Origin: CAYWXK01 sp964462515
Lineage (GTDB): Bacteria > Planctomycetota > Phycisphaerae > Sedimentisphaerales > Anaerobacaceae
NCBI GenBank assembly: GCA_964462515.1
Contig: CAYWXK010000024.1
Span: 1 to 63,608, forward strand
Reading direction: 5' to 3'
DNA: 63,608 nucleotides
Position 1 is the first letter of the stretch. Each line of letters starts with the position of its first letter. The position numbers and the translations under genes are program-made. Below are positions 34,081 through 43,400 of the stretch, piece after piece. The notes under the pieces are model-generated. The model saw nothing but the letters and a program-made list of their open reading frames with translations. It ran no database searches and was not told the DNA's origin.

Positions 34081-36357
34081 TTATCCCGGTTTGAGTGATT
34101 TGAGCAGGCGAATGGCTGTATCGACCAGCATTTCGCCGCCGCCGGAGGCGATGCGAGAGTTCACTACCTCGTAGCTACCTTCGATAAATGCCTTTTTTGT
34201 GGGGACATAGCCGGGCGAATCCTGGCACAATTCAACGACCAGCGTAGTCGGAAAGGGGCTGGCGTTCTTGATTGCAAGACCAAGCTCAACAAATATCTCG
34301 CCTGGTAAACCAACGATAGCTACGCTGTCACTGAGACGGAAGACCTGGACCTCCAGCGGCAGATTGTCACTGCCAAGCTGCTTGAGAGACAGGATTTTGT
34401 AGGCCTTGACCTGCTCGAGGAAGGACAGCTTATCACTGCCGACTTTGTTGATGTTCTCCTGTGCCCAGGCGAGTTCTTCTGGCGTCCAGCGCTGCAAGGA
34501 AACCTGCACAACTTCGCTTTGCACTGCAAGAGTCGGTTCGGAAATGGATTTTAGTTGCGGCACTTTTGCTTTGATAGTGTCAGCAAGTGTGCGGCCAATA
34601 AATTCGGTTTTAAGGCGGTCCTTTTTGGTAACGTCAATATGGTTGATGTCGCCGCAGGTGCCTGTGCCAAATAGCAAAACAAAGTCCTGGCCAAACGTTT
34701 CGCGAAGCGATTGCTCAATATAGAACGGGTAATCGGCTGAATAATTTGTTCCGCCAACAGTATCGAGGTGAAGGGCAAAGTTCGCCAGTGCTGCAATTGT
34801 CCTGTCTGTATCGGGCTGGCGGAAAAACACAACCCCAACCCGCGGGTCGATTGGACCGGCAGGCCGAACAATATCGGGATTCAGGACGCCGGGATTAAAA
34901 CGCACCGTGCCATCTTTCATAAAGAAGCGGCGATTGAAAGAAAGGCCCTGCTGCTCGGCGACGCCCGCCGCCAGCCGGATGGGTTTTACCGCTGTGTCGG
35001 CCTGTGTTATTGCCTCGACAATTTTTGTAACCAGCTGCGATGGATAATCTACTTTTTCGCAGGGGTCGATGCCATTTTTTGCTACAGCCTGTTCGTGAAA
35101 GTGTTTTCGCAACGTGCCTGAATAGAGTGGGCCGGTATGGCTGTGGGTGGCGGCAATGAGAATATGCTCAGATGGAATGCCGGTTTTGTCGGCTGCCTGT
35201 TTGCGGGCCTGAGATGAAATATCTCGCGGCAAACCAATGATGTCGCAGATGACTATAGCCGCTCGCTGATTGCCCTGTCGCAGAACGAGGGCTTTGGCGT
35301 GCAAGGGGTCGAGAGTGCCGGTGCCCAGCCGCTCGTAAAAATATCCGCTCATACGGTAGCCGGCCGGCGGGGTAATGTCGGTAACCGCGACGCCTGCTTT
35401 CAATCCGATATCGCCCGCAGGTGCAACTACTGCGATGGGTGCAATTTGCTGTGTCAACTCTTCAAGAAACTGCCGGGCCTTTTTGGCTTCTTCCAGTAGC
35501 TGTTTAGGATCTCCTGGCTGGAGACATTCAACCACCAGCGGGCCGCCGGTGAAGCCGCCTTTTTTGAGGCGAGCAAGGACCGCAGAGAAATCGACTTGTC
35601 CTGTCCCAGGCGTTACGAGGACATTTTTGGGGTGCTTGTAGTCTTTGACGCACATCCCGCTGACAAGGCCATCGACGGTTTGGGCGTCGATAACAGGGTC
35701 AAGCTTAGAATCGGAATAGTAGAGGATATTGCCCGGGTCATACCATATACGAAAATTTTTGTGGCCTACAAGTTCAACCGCTTTGCGGCATTGAGGGCCG
35801 GTAGCGTTGAGGCCGCCGTGCGGTTTCAGACTGATACCGATACCTTTCTCGGCAGCGTAGTCACAGCATTCGGCAATGGCTTTGTAATACGACTCGTAGA
35901 GCTTCTGGTCGCCCGTTCCGCCCATCAGGAGGTTCTTTGCGCCGCAGGCAGCGCAGTTGTCGATAAGTTTTTTAAGGCCCTCGATGCCGGCCTCAAGTGA
36001 CTTTGCTACAGGGATGTCGCCGCCATAAACAGATAAGATTGTCAAAGAGCGTTTTTTCACCTCCTCACCGATTTGCTGAGCCTCTTGGGGAGTGGTGGAA
36101 ACCGAGATTATCAGTCCTGTCTGGGATTTGGTTGTCATGAGGCCGGCATATTTGAAACCTGCTTCTGCTATCGCATCGAGCGCTGTGCGGTAATCGTATT
36201 GGTCCCACGGGCGGGTGTAGCAGCCGATTTGCCAAGGGCTTGCTGTAGATTCTTCTTTGGCTGCTGCGGCGGCAAGAGAGATAGTTACGCCTGCTGCACC
36301 GAGCTTGATAGTCTGACCTAAAAAACGTCTGCGAGTCAATTGATTCAATGGCTTCAT
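34081..36357 (-). CDS. Tat-exported fusion of TIM-barrel isomerase and neutral ceramidase-like domain
   Basis: 758 residues. RRRFLGQ with a following hydrophobic run is a Tat signal. Residues 40-300 are a xylose-isomerase-like TIM barrel (WQIGCYTRPWDQYDYRTALDAI, GISLKPHGG, WYDPGNILYY, PLVVECLQPGD). Residues 315-755 are a neutral/alkaline ceramidase N-terminal domain: KAGVAVTDITPPAGYRMSGY, DPLHAKALVL, VICDIIGL, THSHTGPL with metal-binding His, GTCGDINH, and GEIFVELGLAI. Each half is normally its own protein. It acts outside the cytoplasm. AAGGAG precedes the ATG. A Gfo/Idh/MocA gene lies 44 bases upstream in the same orientation, so the two form an operon. Confidence 0.88.
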   Translation of the reverse strand: MKPLNQLTRRRFLGQTIKLGAAGVTISLAAAAAKEESTASPWQIGCYTRPWDQYDYRTALDAIAEAGFKYAGLMTTKSQTGLIISVSTTPQEAQQIGEEVKKRSLTILSVYGGDIPVAKSLEAGIEGLKKLIDNCAACGAKNLLMGGTGDQKLYESYYKAIAECCDYAAEKGIGISLKPHGGLNATGPQCRKAVELVGHKNFRIWYDPGNILYYSDSKLDPVIDAQTVDGLVSGMCVKDYKHPKNVLVTPGTGQVDFSAVLARLKKGGFTGGPLVVECLQPGDPKQLLEEAKKARQFLEELTQQIAPIAVVAPAGDIGLKAGVAVTDITPPAGYRMSGYFYERLGTGTLDPLHAKALVLRQGNQRAAIVICDIIGLPRDISSQARKQAADKTGIPSEHILIAATHSHTGPLYSGTLRKHFHEQAVAKNGIDPCEKVDYPSQLVTKIVEAITQADTAVKPIRLAAGVAEQQGLSFNRRFFMKDGTVRFNPGVLNPDIVRPAGPIDPRVGVVFFRQPDTDRTIAALANFALHLDTVGGTNYSADYPFYIEQSLRETFGQDFVLLFGTGTCGDINHIDVTKKDRLKTEFIGRTLADTIKAKVPQLKSISEPTLAVQSEVVQVSLQRWTPEELAWAQENINKVGSDKLSFLEQVKAYKILSLKQLGSDNLPLEVQVFRLSDSVAIVGLPGEIFVELGLAIKNASPFPTTLVVELCQDSPGYVPTKKAFIEGSYEVVNSRIASGGGEMLVDTAIRLLKSLKPG

Positions 36358-36401
36358 CGCAATATTCTCCTTTTTTCGGCACAGTATATAAGTAGTCTAT
36401 G

Positions 36402-37646
36402 TTATCCTTCCCGAATCTGGCGTTTTGCGTGGTCGTAAATCATTCGTTTTCCGCTGTCGAACGCCCGCACCGCCATTAAGCAGGCGACGGCGTGCTGGTA
36501 GCCGGCCTCTATCGAGGCGTTGGGCGTCTGGCGGCTGCGGATGCACTGGAGCCAGTCGAGGAAATGGTCGGGCCGCTGGACATCCTGCACAGGATTTTTG
36601 CCGCGTATTTTGCCTTTTCTTTTCCCGCCGCCTTCGGCAGTAAGGACAGGGGCCATCCAGTCAACCATATCGAGGACTCCCTCGTCGCCGAAAATTTTGA
36701 AGCTGTTGCCGCTGCCGTTGCCAAAGTTTGTAGAGTAGCTGACCATAAAGCCTTCAGGGTAAATCCACAATGCCTGGACGTGGTCCGGGCAGGTGAATTT
36801 GTGCTCGTCTTTCCAGGTAAATGTGCCGCCTAAGCAGACACAACTTGTCGGGAATTGTGCGCCTGTGATATAGTGGACCAGGTCTATAAAGTGGCTGCCA
36901 AGTCCGGGGACAGGGCCGTCGGAGAATTCACGATAGCCATACCAGCCCGAATAAAGAACCGGGTCGAATGGACGCGCAGGGCGGTCCATCAAAAATTCCT
37001 TCCAGTCCACATCTTGTTCTTTGACGTCTTTGACGTATGAATACCAGTAGGGCTGCTCACCATTGCGGCACTGCTCGATTCGGGAAACTATCCCGAGAAT
37101 GCCTGTTTTGTAAAGTTCACGGCAACCGGTAAAACTTGGAAAGCTGCGAAGCTGGGTGCCTATCTGGACAACAATTTTGGCCTCTTTGACGGCATCATAA
37201 GTTTTGCAGAGCTTGTCGAAATCCATCGCGAGCGGTTTTTCGCAATATACATCCTTGCCGGCTTTTGCTGCGGCCTCAAGGTGCGTGGTGTGCTGATGGT
37301 CGCAGGAGGCAATCGTAACGGCATCGACATCTTTTAATGCCAGCAGGTCATGATAGGATGAGAACTGGCGGGCCTCTCTGCCGAACCAATCTTTGATTTT
37401 AGCTGCTGCCTCTTCGCGGCGAAGCCGCCACGGGTCGCAGACAGCGGTGATTTCAGCATTTTGGCTCTCAGAGTGTTTGTGTATATCAGGCATATGAGAG
37501 CCGAGACCTCGGCCACCGCAGCCGATAATTCCGATTGAAAGACGGTCATTGGCGCCAATGACGCGGCCATAGCTGACAGCGGATAGGGCAAGGGCAGCAC
37601 TACCGGCTGCCTTTAGAAACTTGCGGCGAGAGTAATAGGATTTCAT
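36402..37646 (-). CDS. Tat-exported Gfo/Idh/MocA-family oxidoreductase
   Basis: About 414 residues. SRRKFLKAAGSAALALSA is a Tat signal. The Rossmann motif SIGIIGCGGRGLGSHM starts near 38, and EKPLAMDFDKL carries the catalytic-site EKP. WKEFL-x-x-RPARPFDPVLY and GLGSHFIDLVHYITG follow in the second domain. Such planctomycete enzymes act on sugars or inositols with a bound nicotinamide cofactor. AGGAG lies upstream of the ATG at 37646. Cotranscribed with the TIM-barrel/ceramidase gene. Confidence 0.92.
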   Translation of the reverse strand: MKSYYSRRKFLKAAGSAALALSAVSYGRVIGANDRLSIGIIGCGGRGLGSHMPDIHKHSESQNAEITAVCDPWRLRREEAAAKIKDWFGREARQFSSYHDLLALKDVDAVTIASCDHQHTTHLEAAAKAGKDVYCEKPLAMDFDKLCKTYDAVKEAKIVVQIGTQLRSFPSFTGCRELYKTGILGIVSRIEQCRNGEQPYWYSYVKDVKEQDVDWKEFLMDRPARPFDPVLYSGWYGYREFSDGPVPGLGSHFIDLVHYITGAQFPTSCVCLGGTFTWKDEHKFTCPDHVQALWIYPEGFMVSYSTNFGNGSGNSFKIFGDEGVLDMVDWMAPVLTAEGGGKRKGKIRGKNPVQDVQRPDHFLDWLQCIRSRQTPNASIEAGYQHAVACLMAVRAFDSGKRMIYDHAKRQIREG

Positions 37647-38242
37647 AGACAAATCTCCTACGAAGAAACAAATTGGTAAAAGTTACATTCTGCACTTGTT
37701 TAATTCAATCATTAAGCAAGCCACAACGCAAGAGAATTTGGCCTCGTGCTAATTGACCGTGCGCAAAATTAGATTAACCGCCGAGAACGCAAAGGACGCT
37801 GAGAAAATTAGTTAATTGGTTAATTGGTACATTTCCAGACGAGTCGGGACTGCGAGCTCAGCGTTCCGCGGTGAAAAATACGGGTTAGCCCAGGATTTTT
37901 GGCGTTAGCCATTCCGTGGCGAATACATACCTCAACCGTTCTCTTCGTCAAAAAGTCAAGTTTCTTTTTCTGTGCTCTCCTCTGCCAAGGCGGAAAGGAG
38001 TCTGCTGGCGGTGTCGGGGGGAAGCGCATGCCATTCGTTAGAAAAAAAGGTAGTTGTCCCGATCTATTATTTATTCCGCCCTTGTTTACCCGCCCGGCTG
38101 ATAACATTGATAAGCATAATAATTTGAGATATTCGGACACGACATAGCGCAATTGGTTTTCGGAGGACAGGCAAGTGCTTTCGTGAGGCAATGACACAAG
38201 TCCATCAATCAGCTATACTTAGGACGACGGAATATCTGCACC
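37647..38242. other. Intergenic region with repeats
   Basis: Holds a CGCCGAGAACGCAAAGG run (37778-37804) and a GTTAATTGGTTAATTGG run (37805-37830). An open frame on the minus strand (37820-38197) has no family features and no start signal and is not accepted as a gene. Confidence 0.5.
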
Positions 38243-40138
38243 CTACGGGGTCCTGATCCTTGATGAAGATGCAAAGCACCACAGGTTCTTCTCCGTGCGC
38301 ATGAGCAGCTCGCCGTTCGAGGCAGCGAGGGAGGCATTGGTGGGTTCGCTCACCGAATTCGTGGCGAGCAGCTCGAACTGGGGACTGGCGCGTAGCACGA
38401 ATACGTCGCCGGACTGGTTCGGCACGTAGATTTTCCCGTCCGCCAGCAACATGGAGGACCACGAGCTGCTTTTTGCTCCCTGACCTTTCAACTGTTGTTC
38501 CCACACCGTCTTTCCGGTCTTGAGTTCGACGCACTCAGCGATCCCGTGGTAACTAATGGCATAGAAGTGCCCCTCATGGATGACGCCCGAGCCGATCCGG
38601 CTCTTGGCGATTTCGATTTCCAGATGCCACAGCCGCCGGCTTTCGGTCACGTCGCCGCTGCCGCCCGGCTTGACGGCAATGACATTGCCTTTCCCCATAC
38701 CGCTGCTCATGGCCACGACGGCATTCTCGCCCCACACGGGCGTTGCGTAGATCGTCGCGCCTATGTCTTTGCTCAACCAAAGCTGCTTACCGGTTTTAGG
38801 GTCGTAGGCAGCAAGACGGTAAGGGAAAGCCATGACGAGTTCGTCGTGGCCGTCAGCCTTGACGATGATTGGCGTGCTCCACGTGCCACTGGGGCTTCCG
38901 CTATCCCCGGATCCACTCGGCCCTCCTGGACCACCGGGGCCGCCGGGACCACCAAAGTCCGGTTGAGGCAGCACGACATTCAGACCGTCCCGGAGCTTCT
39001 CTTCAGTCAGAGCCCCGCTCTTGTCGGAATCCCATTGCTCATACCATTTCTCAAAGGTGCTTTTCAGCTCGACACGGGTCAGTGAGTTGTTTTTGTCGGC
39101 GTCTGCGATGCGGAAGAGGCCAGGCCCCACAAACCCGGCTGGACCGAACCTGGGTCCGCCCTCGGGCCGCGATCCATCTCCACCCGGCCCTCCATCGGGA
39201 GGACCGAACCCTTCAGGCGGCGGGAGCACGTCACCGAGTCTCTCTGTGAACTGCTCCTGGCTCAGATTCCCTGTCTTGTTCGAGTCCAGCTTGTCGAACC
39301 AAGCGTCTGCCAAGGCGGTAAACTCCTCTTTCGTGAGCTTCTGGTCGCCATTCTTGTCGGCCTGAGAGAGCATCTGCGGGGCGAGAAACATCGCCGGTCC
39401 AAAACCACCAGGGCCGCCCGGACTACTGGGACCGCCCGGCCCACCAGTGGCGCCTGGTCTGCCAGGGCCACCCGCTCCGCCCAGGCCTTCGGACGACTGT
39501 TGCTCGCTGGGGTCAACCTTGGGCGGCTCGACCTCCCATACGGTCTCGCCGGTGCGCTTGTTGACGGCGATCAGCCGGGCCTTCTCGTCCGGGCCAAAGG
39601 GCAGGATGCACAGGTCGCCATACAGGATAGGCGACGAGGCGTTGCCGAACATGTGGCTCATCTTGCCCAGGTTGCGATGCCATACTTCCTTGCCGGCGAA
39701 GTCGTAACAGTAGAGTCCCGCCGAGCCAAACGACGCGATGACACGCTCGCCATCTGTAACCGGCGTGGCGGAACAATAGGGATTGTTCGGTTGTTGTGTC
39801 TGCTCCTTGTCGTTGTAAGCCGCCCCGGATTGCCAGAGCAGATTGCCGTCGGCACGGTCGAAGCACATCACCGTCCGGCGATTCCCGCCGTCTAAGGCCT
39901 GCGTGACGAAGACGCGGTCGCCCCAGACGATGGGCGAGGAGTTGCAGGGACCGGGCAGTTGGACGCGCCATCGCACGTTCTCAGTCGCGTCCCATTTGAC
40001 GGGCAGGTTTTTCTCTGAAGACACACCGTTTCCATCCGGCCCGCGCCAGCCCGGCCAGTTCCCAGACGGCGCTGAGAACGCCGTTGCAGCCACAAGCAAT
40101 ACGGCCAGACAACACACGACTGGCTCGTTCTTCCTCAT
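38243..40138 (-). CDS. Exported PQQ-type beta-propeller protein with four EF hands
   Basis: About 631 residues. A signal sequence spans 6-25. Propeller blades start with WPGWRGPDGNG, then WRVQLPGPCNSSPIVWGDRVF, DGNLLWQSG and KEVWHRNLG, and resume near 420 with TPIIVKADGHDELVMAFPYRLAAYDPKTGKQLW. Between them lie two Gly-Pro-rich linkers and two EF-hand pairs (DKNGDQKLTKEE, DSNKTGNLSQEQ, DADKNNSLTRVE, DSDKSGALTEEK), so calcium binding is likely. It has no dehydrogenase residues I can confirm. Likely periplasmic. GAGAG precedes the ATG at 40138. Confidence 0.85.
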   Translation of the reverse strand: MRKNEPVVCCLAVLLVAATAFSAPSGNWPGWRGPDGNGVSSEKNLPVKWDATENVRWRVQLPGPCNSSPIVWGDRVFVTQALDGGNRRTVMCFDRADGNLLWQSGAAYNDKEQTQQPNNPYCSATPVTDGERVIASFGSAGLYCYDFAGKEVWHRNLGKMSHMFGNASSPILYGDLCILPFGPDEKARLIAVNKRTGETVWEVEPPKVDPSEQQSSEGLGGAGGPGRPGATGGPGGPSSPGGPGGFGPAMFLAPQMLSQADKNGDQKLTKEEFTALADAWFDKLDSNKTGNLSQEQFTERLGDVLPPPEGFGPPDGGPGGDGSRPEGGPRFGPAGFVGPGLFRIADADKNNSLTRVELKSTFEKWYEQWDSDKSGALTEEKLRDGLNVVLPQPDFGGPGGPGGPGGPSGSGDSGSPSGTWSTPIIVKADGHDELVMAFPYRLAAYDPKTGKQLWLSKDIGATIYATPVWGENAVVAMSSGMGKGNVIAVKPGGSGDVTESRRLWHLEIEIAKSRIGSGVIHEGHFYAISYHGIAECVELKTGKTVWEQQLKGQGAKSSSWSSMLLADGKIYVPNQSGDVFVLRASPQFELLATNSVSEPTNASLAASNGELLMRTEKNLWCFASSSRIRTP

Positions 40139-40459
40139 TCTGAATCTCTCTTTTATTTTGGTTGAATAAAATATTCGCATAAGTAATTCTCCAAACTCTT
40201 TTATCTGTGATTTCCCATATTAAACGGTTGACTACACAGCCAAGCCTTCTAATTCCACAATAATGTCAATGTCAAAATCTTCCTATGATTAAAATGAATT
40301 GACGTATTTTTTACGAATTTTATTGCCAAATACGCCAAAATCCAAAATATTGGACTTAGAAATACTGTTAAAGTGTGATTTTTTACAGACCTCAACCATG
40401 ATTCTTCCGCTTGTGTCCGTTAGTTAAGACAGCTCTTATTACTGTTTACTATGTGGGTT
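40139..40459. other. Intergenic region
   Basis: About 320 AT-rich bases with no gene. It separates two same-strand genes and should hold the promoter of the PQQ-type gene; no clear boxes can be named. Confidence 0.4.
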
Positions 40460-43400
40460 CTAAGGAGAGCCTATAAGCCACTCTTCGGCGAGGGCAGCCA
40501 GGTCGCCAATATCGACACGTCCGCTATGGTCTATATCAATCCCATCGCACCAGAGAGGTGCCGAACAGAGCTTATACCACTTGCCAGCCAGCTTCGCATG
40601 GTCAAGGAAATCAACCTGCGAATCGCGATTGAAGTCACACAGGCAGGTAACTATCTGCAGCCCATCTTCCAAAATGCCCTTGGCGGCCTCATCACACTCA
40701 GGCGTTACAACCACGTTCCATAGACCCGGCTCAGCGCCAGCCAGATCAACCTGACAGCGAATCGTGTTCTCATCAACAACCACAATGTTGGTTGCTTGAA
40801 TCCTCGTAACATCGTCCCGCAATACAATCATCTCAGCATCAACATTAATTAATTGCTGATTGCCGCCGGCAGAGTTGGTCTGGAAGAACTCGATTTCCTC
40901 TCCGCCGCTGTTCTCAAAGAAGTCGAGGACTATATAGTAGCTCCCTGCGGCAGGGAAGTCGAAGGTCATCGTGCCGGCAGTTCGGTTTTGCATACAATCG
41001 GTTGTCTCCGGGCCACGCGGATCCGCGTGTTCCCCGACAAGCTGGCCGTCAATCGAGAGTGTGAAGCCATCGTCACTGTTGACGCCAAAGTATCGAATCC
41101 CTGGCGATGGTGCATAAATGTAGCCGGAGAACCGGACTGCAAAGTTGGCCGGGTCGCCCGAGTTGAACGGCGGCGCAAACGCCGCACTGGGGGAGAATAC
41201 ACCCTCATCACCAGTCTGGTAGAGATTGATAAACTCATGGACGCCATACACAGGGTCGCCGACCCCGCGACCGGGGTCGTCCAACAGCAGTGTCGCCGCA
41301 TTAATGGCATCAAACGCCTGATTATACTGGACGTAAAGGGCATCGAAGCCGATTTCTTCCGAAGCACTGGTCAGTGAAACTAAAGTTGCTGAACCTAGTT
41401 CGAAGCCGCTTCCGTGGACTGTGAGTTGTGCCGTGCCGTTGTTGCACACTGGGTCAGGTGTTACCGACGTAACCGAGCAAACCGGCACTCGCGTTATCCT
41501 GATAGAATCCACCGCTCCGGACACAGTATTACCCCCGCTATCAAGCCCCCGAAGGATAAGGATATTCGAGCCCATCGCCAGCGAAGCTTCTATTTCAAAG
41601 ACGTGGTTGCCTGAGAATTTGGTTGTTACTGGTGTGCCGTTGACTGAAATCTTCGTCACGGTCAGCGGGGCGGTTCCATTGAGTTTTACTATTGAATCCG
41701 ATGTGCAGAAGTCGTAACCACCATTGGTGGTGATTTCGAAAGCTATCGGCGGAATCTGTGTTATTATAAAGGCCCGACGGTCTCGGACGAACTGTTTGAT
41801 TCCATCCCGCCGGCCTGCATCGCCCCCGTCGGCAATCAGGACATTGGCGGCATCATCCAGAAACTTGTCGAAGTCCGTCGGCGGATTGGCCGTTCCGTAG
41901 GACGTCTGCCACGGGCCACTCACCAGCTCCGAGAACGCCTGCAGATACTTCTGCCGGTATTTGGAATAGTTAAGAAACTTACTGACCTCTGGGAACTGAC
42001 CGCCCATAGCGAACAGGCTCGTGCCGGACCCATCGCCCGAACCGAGCGTAAAGTCGATGTCCCAGGGCAGCAGGTACCACCTGTCCGCCTGTGGGGCATA
42101 ATAGAAGTAGTTATTCTTGCTTCGACTGTAGCCATAGCTATCCCAGTCGCCGACGGCATGGCGAATCGCCAGGACCTTGGCGAAATGGTTGGGGTCGATG
42201 ACCGACTCAATGGCCTGCTCATACGCCGAGCCACTCGCTGTCGTGTTCATCGCAGCGGCAAAGTCAAAGAAATTCTGCCAGTTGTCGTCCTCGCGATGCG
42301 AACGTTTTTCAAAACACCATCGATAGGTCTCCTTGAGCAGTGGGTGTGTGGAGTCGTATCTTAATCCTTGATCAAAGTTCGAAAAGCCCGTGCCATCGGC
42401 TGAATATTCAAAGTAGTCATCGATTTTATGGAGGTAGCCATCATTATCTTCGGGAAACCACATATCAACGTAGTCGCCTTCGATATTCTGGACGTCCTCA
42501 TAGTTAGCATAGTTGTTGCCGTTGCTAACCAGGCGTATGTATTCCTGCATCGAGTACTGAAGACCCATTTGCCTATAGAACCAGTATGAGGCGCGCTCCT
42601 GGAGTGGGCCGCGGTTGCCGCCTTCAGTGGTGTCGAGATTTATTTCTTCGCAGTCACGGAATCTCTGCTCCGAATTGAAGTTGATGCGATAGCCGTAGTT
42701 GCCAGTGGGGTTGCGGTTGCTGCCGCTGCGAATGAATGGGCTGCCACGGAAGCGAATCCCACAGTTGTAAAAGACCTCTGTATTATTATAGACAAAAGTG
42801 CAATCCATCAGCTCATTAGAAAGATTGGCCCGCGAAGTAAATACGTTAATCACATCATTGGAAATCCAGACTCGATAAGTTGCAAGCTGGGTGTTCACTC
42901 GCGTGTCGCCGACGCGAACCAGACAGGTTCGGTTTGGCACATCCGCAGATGGCTCCAGCGTAGTTGGGAATCGAGTCGATACTGAGCTATCGGAGGCCTC
43001 GATATAGAATGCCCGCATCGTGCCACCGGCTGCGCCAGGTATGGTGGCTGTAAACAGACCATCACCAGCAACCAGGTCGTCACCTGACCCATTATCGACC
43101 ATAGCCGTGCTGGTAAATGCGGTAGTTCCCTCGGAGCGATAATAGAGTGTAACCGTTGACACGCCATCATTGTCGGTAACACGTGCGGTTACGATGATAG
43201 GCTCATTGCCGGCAGGCAAAACAGGCGCGTGCTGAACCTCGAGGATGTCAGGCCCTCGGTTAGAAACATAAGCTGTGTTTTGCTGGCCGGGCGTGCCCAG
43301 ATTCAATGGCACAGGGAGTTCAAACGTACGTGACGGTCGCGGCGGCTGCACGGGATTCGATTGCGATACCCGCAAAAGCAGGTATCGGGTCCCCCGCAGC

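Noticed and set aside
37820..38197. 125-codon minus-strand frame between the oxidoreductase and PQQ-type genes
   Set aside because: No start signal, odd composition, and its C-terminal end reads across a low-complexity repeat.
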